A DNA stretch of 64,000 nucleotides, taken from Saprospiraceae bacterium. Its GTDB lineage: Bacteria > Bacteroidota > Bacteroidia > Chitinophagales > Saprospiraceae. The notes under the pieces were generated by a model. The model was not told where the DNA came from. It searched no databases and saw nothing but the letters and a program-made list of their open reading frames with translations. Where the stretch lies: contig JABWBR010000010.1 of NCBI GenBank assembly GCA_013360405.1, positions 1 to 64,000 of the forward strand. The letters are read 5' to 3'. Shown in pieces: positions 62,999 through 64,000 of this stretch (its first letter is position 1; each line of letters opens with the position of its first letter). The translations under genes were made by a program, and so were the position numbers.

Positions 62999-64000
62999 TC
63001 CGAGGAGCCCAGCACCTTAAACTCGGTGCGGCGGTTCATCTGGTATTGTTCTTCGCTGCAGGGCACGCCGTCTTCGCACTTGTTAACGGGGCGACCTTCG
63101 CCGTAGCCTCTGGCTTTGAGCCGGTATGCCGGGATGCCTTTCGACGTTAGCCAGTTGACGATAGCATCGGCGCGGCGTTGGGAGAGTTGCAGGTTGTACT
63201 CATCAGATCCTCGCGAGTCGGTATGCGAACTGATTTCAATAATGAGCTTGGGATTGTCAGTAAGTAGTTGCAACAATTTAAGCAACTCGGGTACCGATTC
63301 CGCTCTTATGCTACTGCGGTTGAGGTCGTAGTATAAATTCAGTAAAAACGGAATAGTATCGTTGTGGTGGTCGGTGCGTATACCCATTGCAAAGTCGCCG
63401 CCCGTTTGCTGGGAGTTGTTGACCGTGGCGGCAGCGGCCACAAAAGGTTGCAAATACAAATTAAGATTTGACTGGGCGGCTTCGCCCCAGTTGTCGGTGC
63501 ATATCGTGTCGGGCAGTATTCGGGCAAAATAATTGCCTTTTTCGGCGCGAAGCGCATAGCAGCAATGGGGTTGCAACTCCAATGAAAAGGCGCCTGCTGC
63601 ATCGGTTATAGCAGGAGCCGGCGCAGAGCAGCCATTGGCTACCAGCGTCACTACAGCGCCCTGGAGCGGCGCGCCGTTTGCCAGATCGCTGACCATGCCG
63701 TTGAGGGTTAGTATTTTGGGGCGAATGGGAGTCTGTTCAGGAATGGCTACAATATGGATTTCCTGCTGCTCGCCGGCACAAATAGTAAGCGTATAAGGCT
63801 CGAAGTTATCGACCTCCACACGCACCGTACAACAGCGGCCTCGTTCCAGCAGGGTGGCATAGTTGCCATCAGCATCGGTAAACACAAGAGATTCTTCACA
63901 AGAAGATGCTAATCCGGCGCCGGCAACGGGCCTGCCGGTGGCGGCATCCACCACACGCAGTTGGGTGCGGGAGCGCGTATCGATATTTGTTTTTCGAAAA
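62995..64000 (-). CDS. OmpA-family protein with carboxypeptidase-regulatory-like domains (partial, 5' end beyond window)
   Basis: The frame stays open to the right edge, so the true start lies outside; the GTG at 63954 is internal. Visible: two carboxypeptidase-regulatory-like/CarboxypepD_reg folds (VVDAATGRPVAGAGL, then LNGMVSDLANGAPLQGAVVTLVANG) and a C-terminal OmpA peptidoglycan-binding domain (LNLYYDLNRSSIRAESVPELLKLLQLL, EISSHTDSRGSDEYNLQLSQRRADAIVNWL, GYGEGRPVNKCEDGVPCSEEQYQMNRRTEF). Layout matches Bacteroidota PorE/PD40-OmpA proteins, which anchor outer-membrane machines to peptidoglycan; the N-terminal part needed to decide is missing. Confidence 0.88.
   Translation of the reverse strand, partial: FRKTNIDTRSRTQLRVVDAATGRPVAGAGLASSCEESLVFTDADGNYATLLERGRCCTVRVEVDNFEPYTLTICAGEQQEIHIVAIPEQTPIRPKILTLNGMVSDLANGAPLQGAVVTLVANGCSAPAPAITDAAGAFSLELQPHCCYALRAEKGNYFARILPDTICTDNWGEAAQSNLNLYLQPFVAAAATVNNSQQTGGDFAMGIRTDHHNDTIPFLLNLYYDLNRSSIRAESVPELLKLLQLLTDNPKLIIEISSHTDSRGSDEYNLQLSQRRADAIVNWLTSKGIPAYRLKARGYGEGRPVNKCEDGVPCSEEQYQMNRRTEFKVLGSSE

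Overview
The window (about 64 kb, roughly half G+C) reads as chromosome of a Bacteroidota bacterium, most likely of the Saprospiria/Lewinella-Haliscomenobacter type. The support is type IX secretion (T9SS) sorting domains, a PorU2-like C25 protein, many lipoproteins and beta-barrels, and repeated TTG-N20-TAnnTTTG promoters typical of the phylum. No rRNA, tRNA, CRISPR array, prophage or insertion-sequence transposase was seen.

Layout. 0-5 kb: HTH-gene remnant, bestrophin channel, beta-barrel/DJ-1 pair, a four-helix-bundle cassette wedged between the DJ-1 gene and its probable HxlR regulator, saccharopine-dehydrogenase-like protein. 5-20 kb: T9SS cargo, U32 protein plus ferredoxin, the 1673-residue PorU2-like protein, two tiny candidate sRNAs, acetyltransferase-like protein, M43 metalloprotease, lipoproteins, gamma carbonic anhydrase. 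20-29 kb: Nudix-type regulator, ComEC and a ComEA-like HhH protein, HEPN-MNT toxin-antitoxin, GT4 glycosyltransferase with mannose-1-P guanylyltransferase, pseudouridine synthase. 29.9-36.9 kb: a TetR-controlled envelope operon (LolA-like, two FtsX permeases, LolD-like ATPase, CorA, beta-barrel). 37-44 kb: OMP, EamA, two MORN-repeat caspases, DUF4920, HD protein, a third candidate sRNA. 44-56 kb: a 47-residue peptide gene, a mosaic helical protein, S24 repressor, GNAT, membrane cyclase, WecB, glycosyltransferase, GH57/DUF3536. 56.6-62.9 kb: unknown protein, periplasmic protein, CHASE2 protein and a TPR-CHAT protease. The right edge holds a partial OmpA-family gene.

Two themes stand out. First, clan-CD cysteine proteases are concentrated here (C25, two caspases, CHAT), three of them attached to MORN or TPR scaffolds; the CHAT/CHASE2 cluster and the MORN-caspase pair are the best candidates for undescribed systems. 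Second, most gene ends carry short words of 7-8 nt repeated with single-letter changes, often as inverted arrays. The same words recur at distant loci, some sit inside signal-peptide codons, and several supply the last residues and stop codon of unrelated genes.
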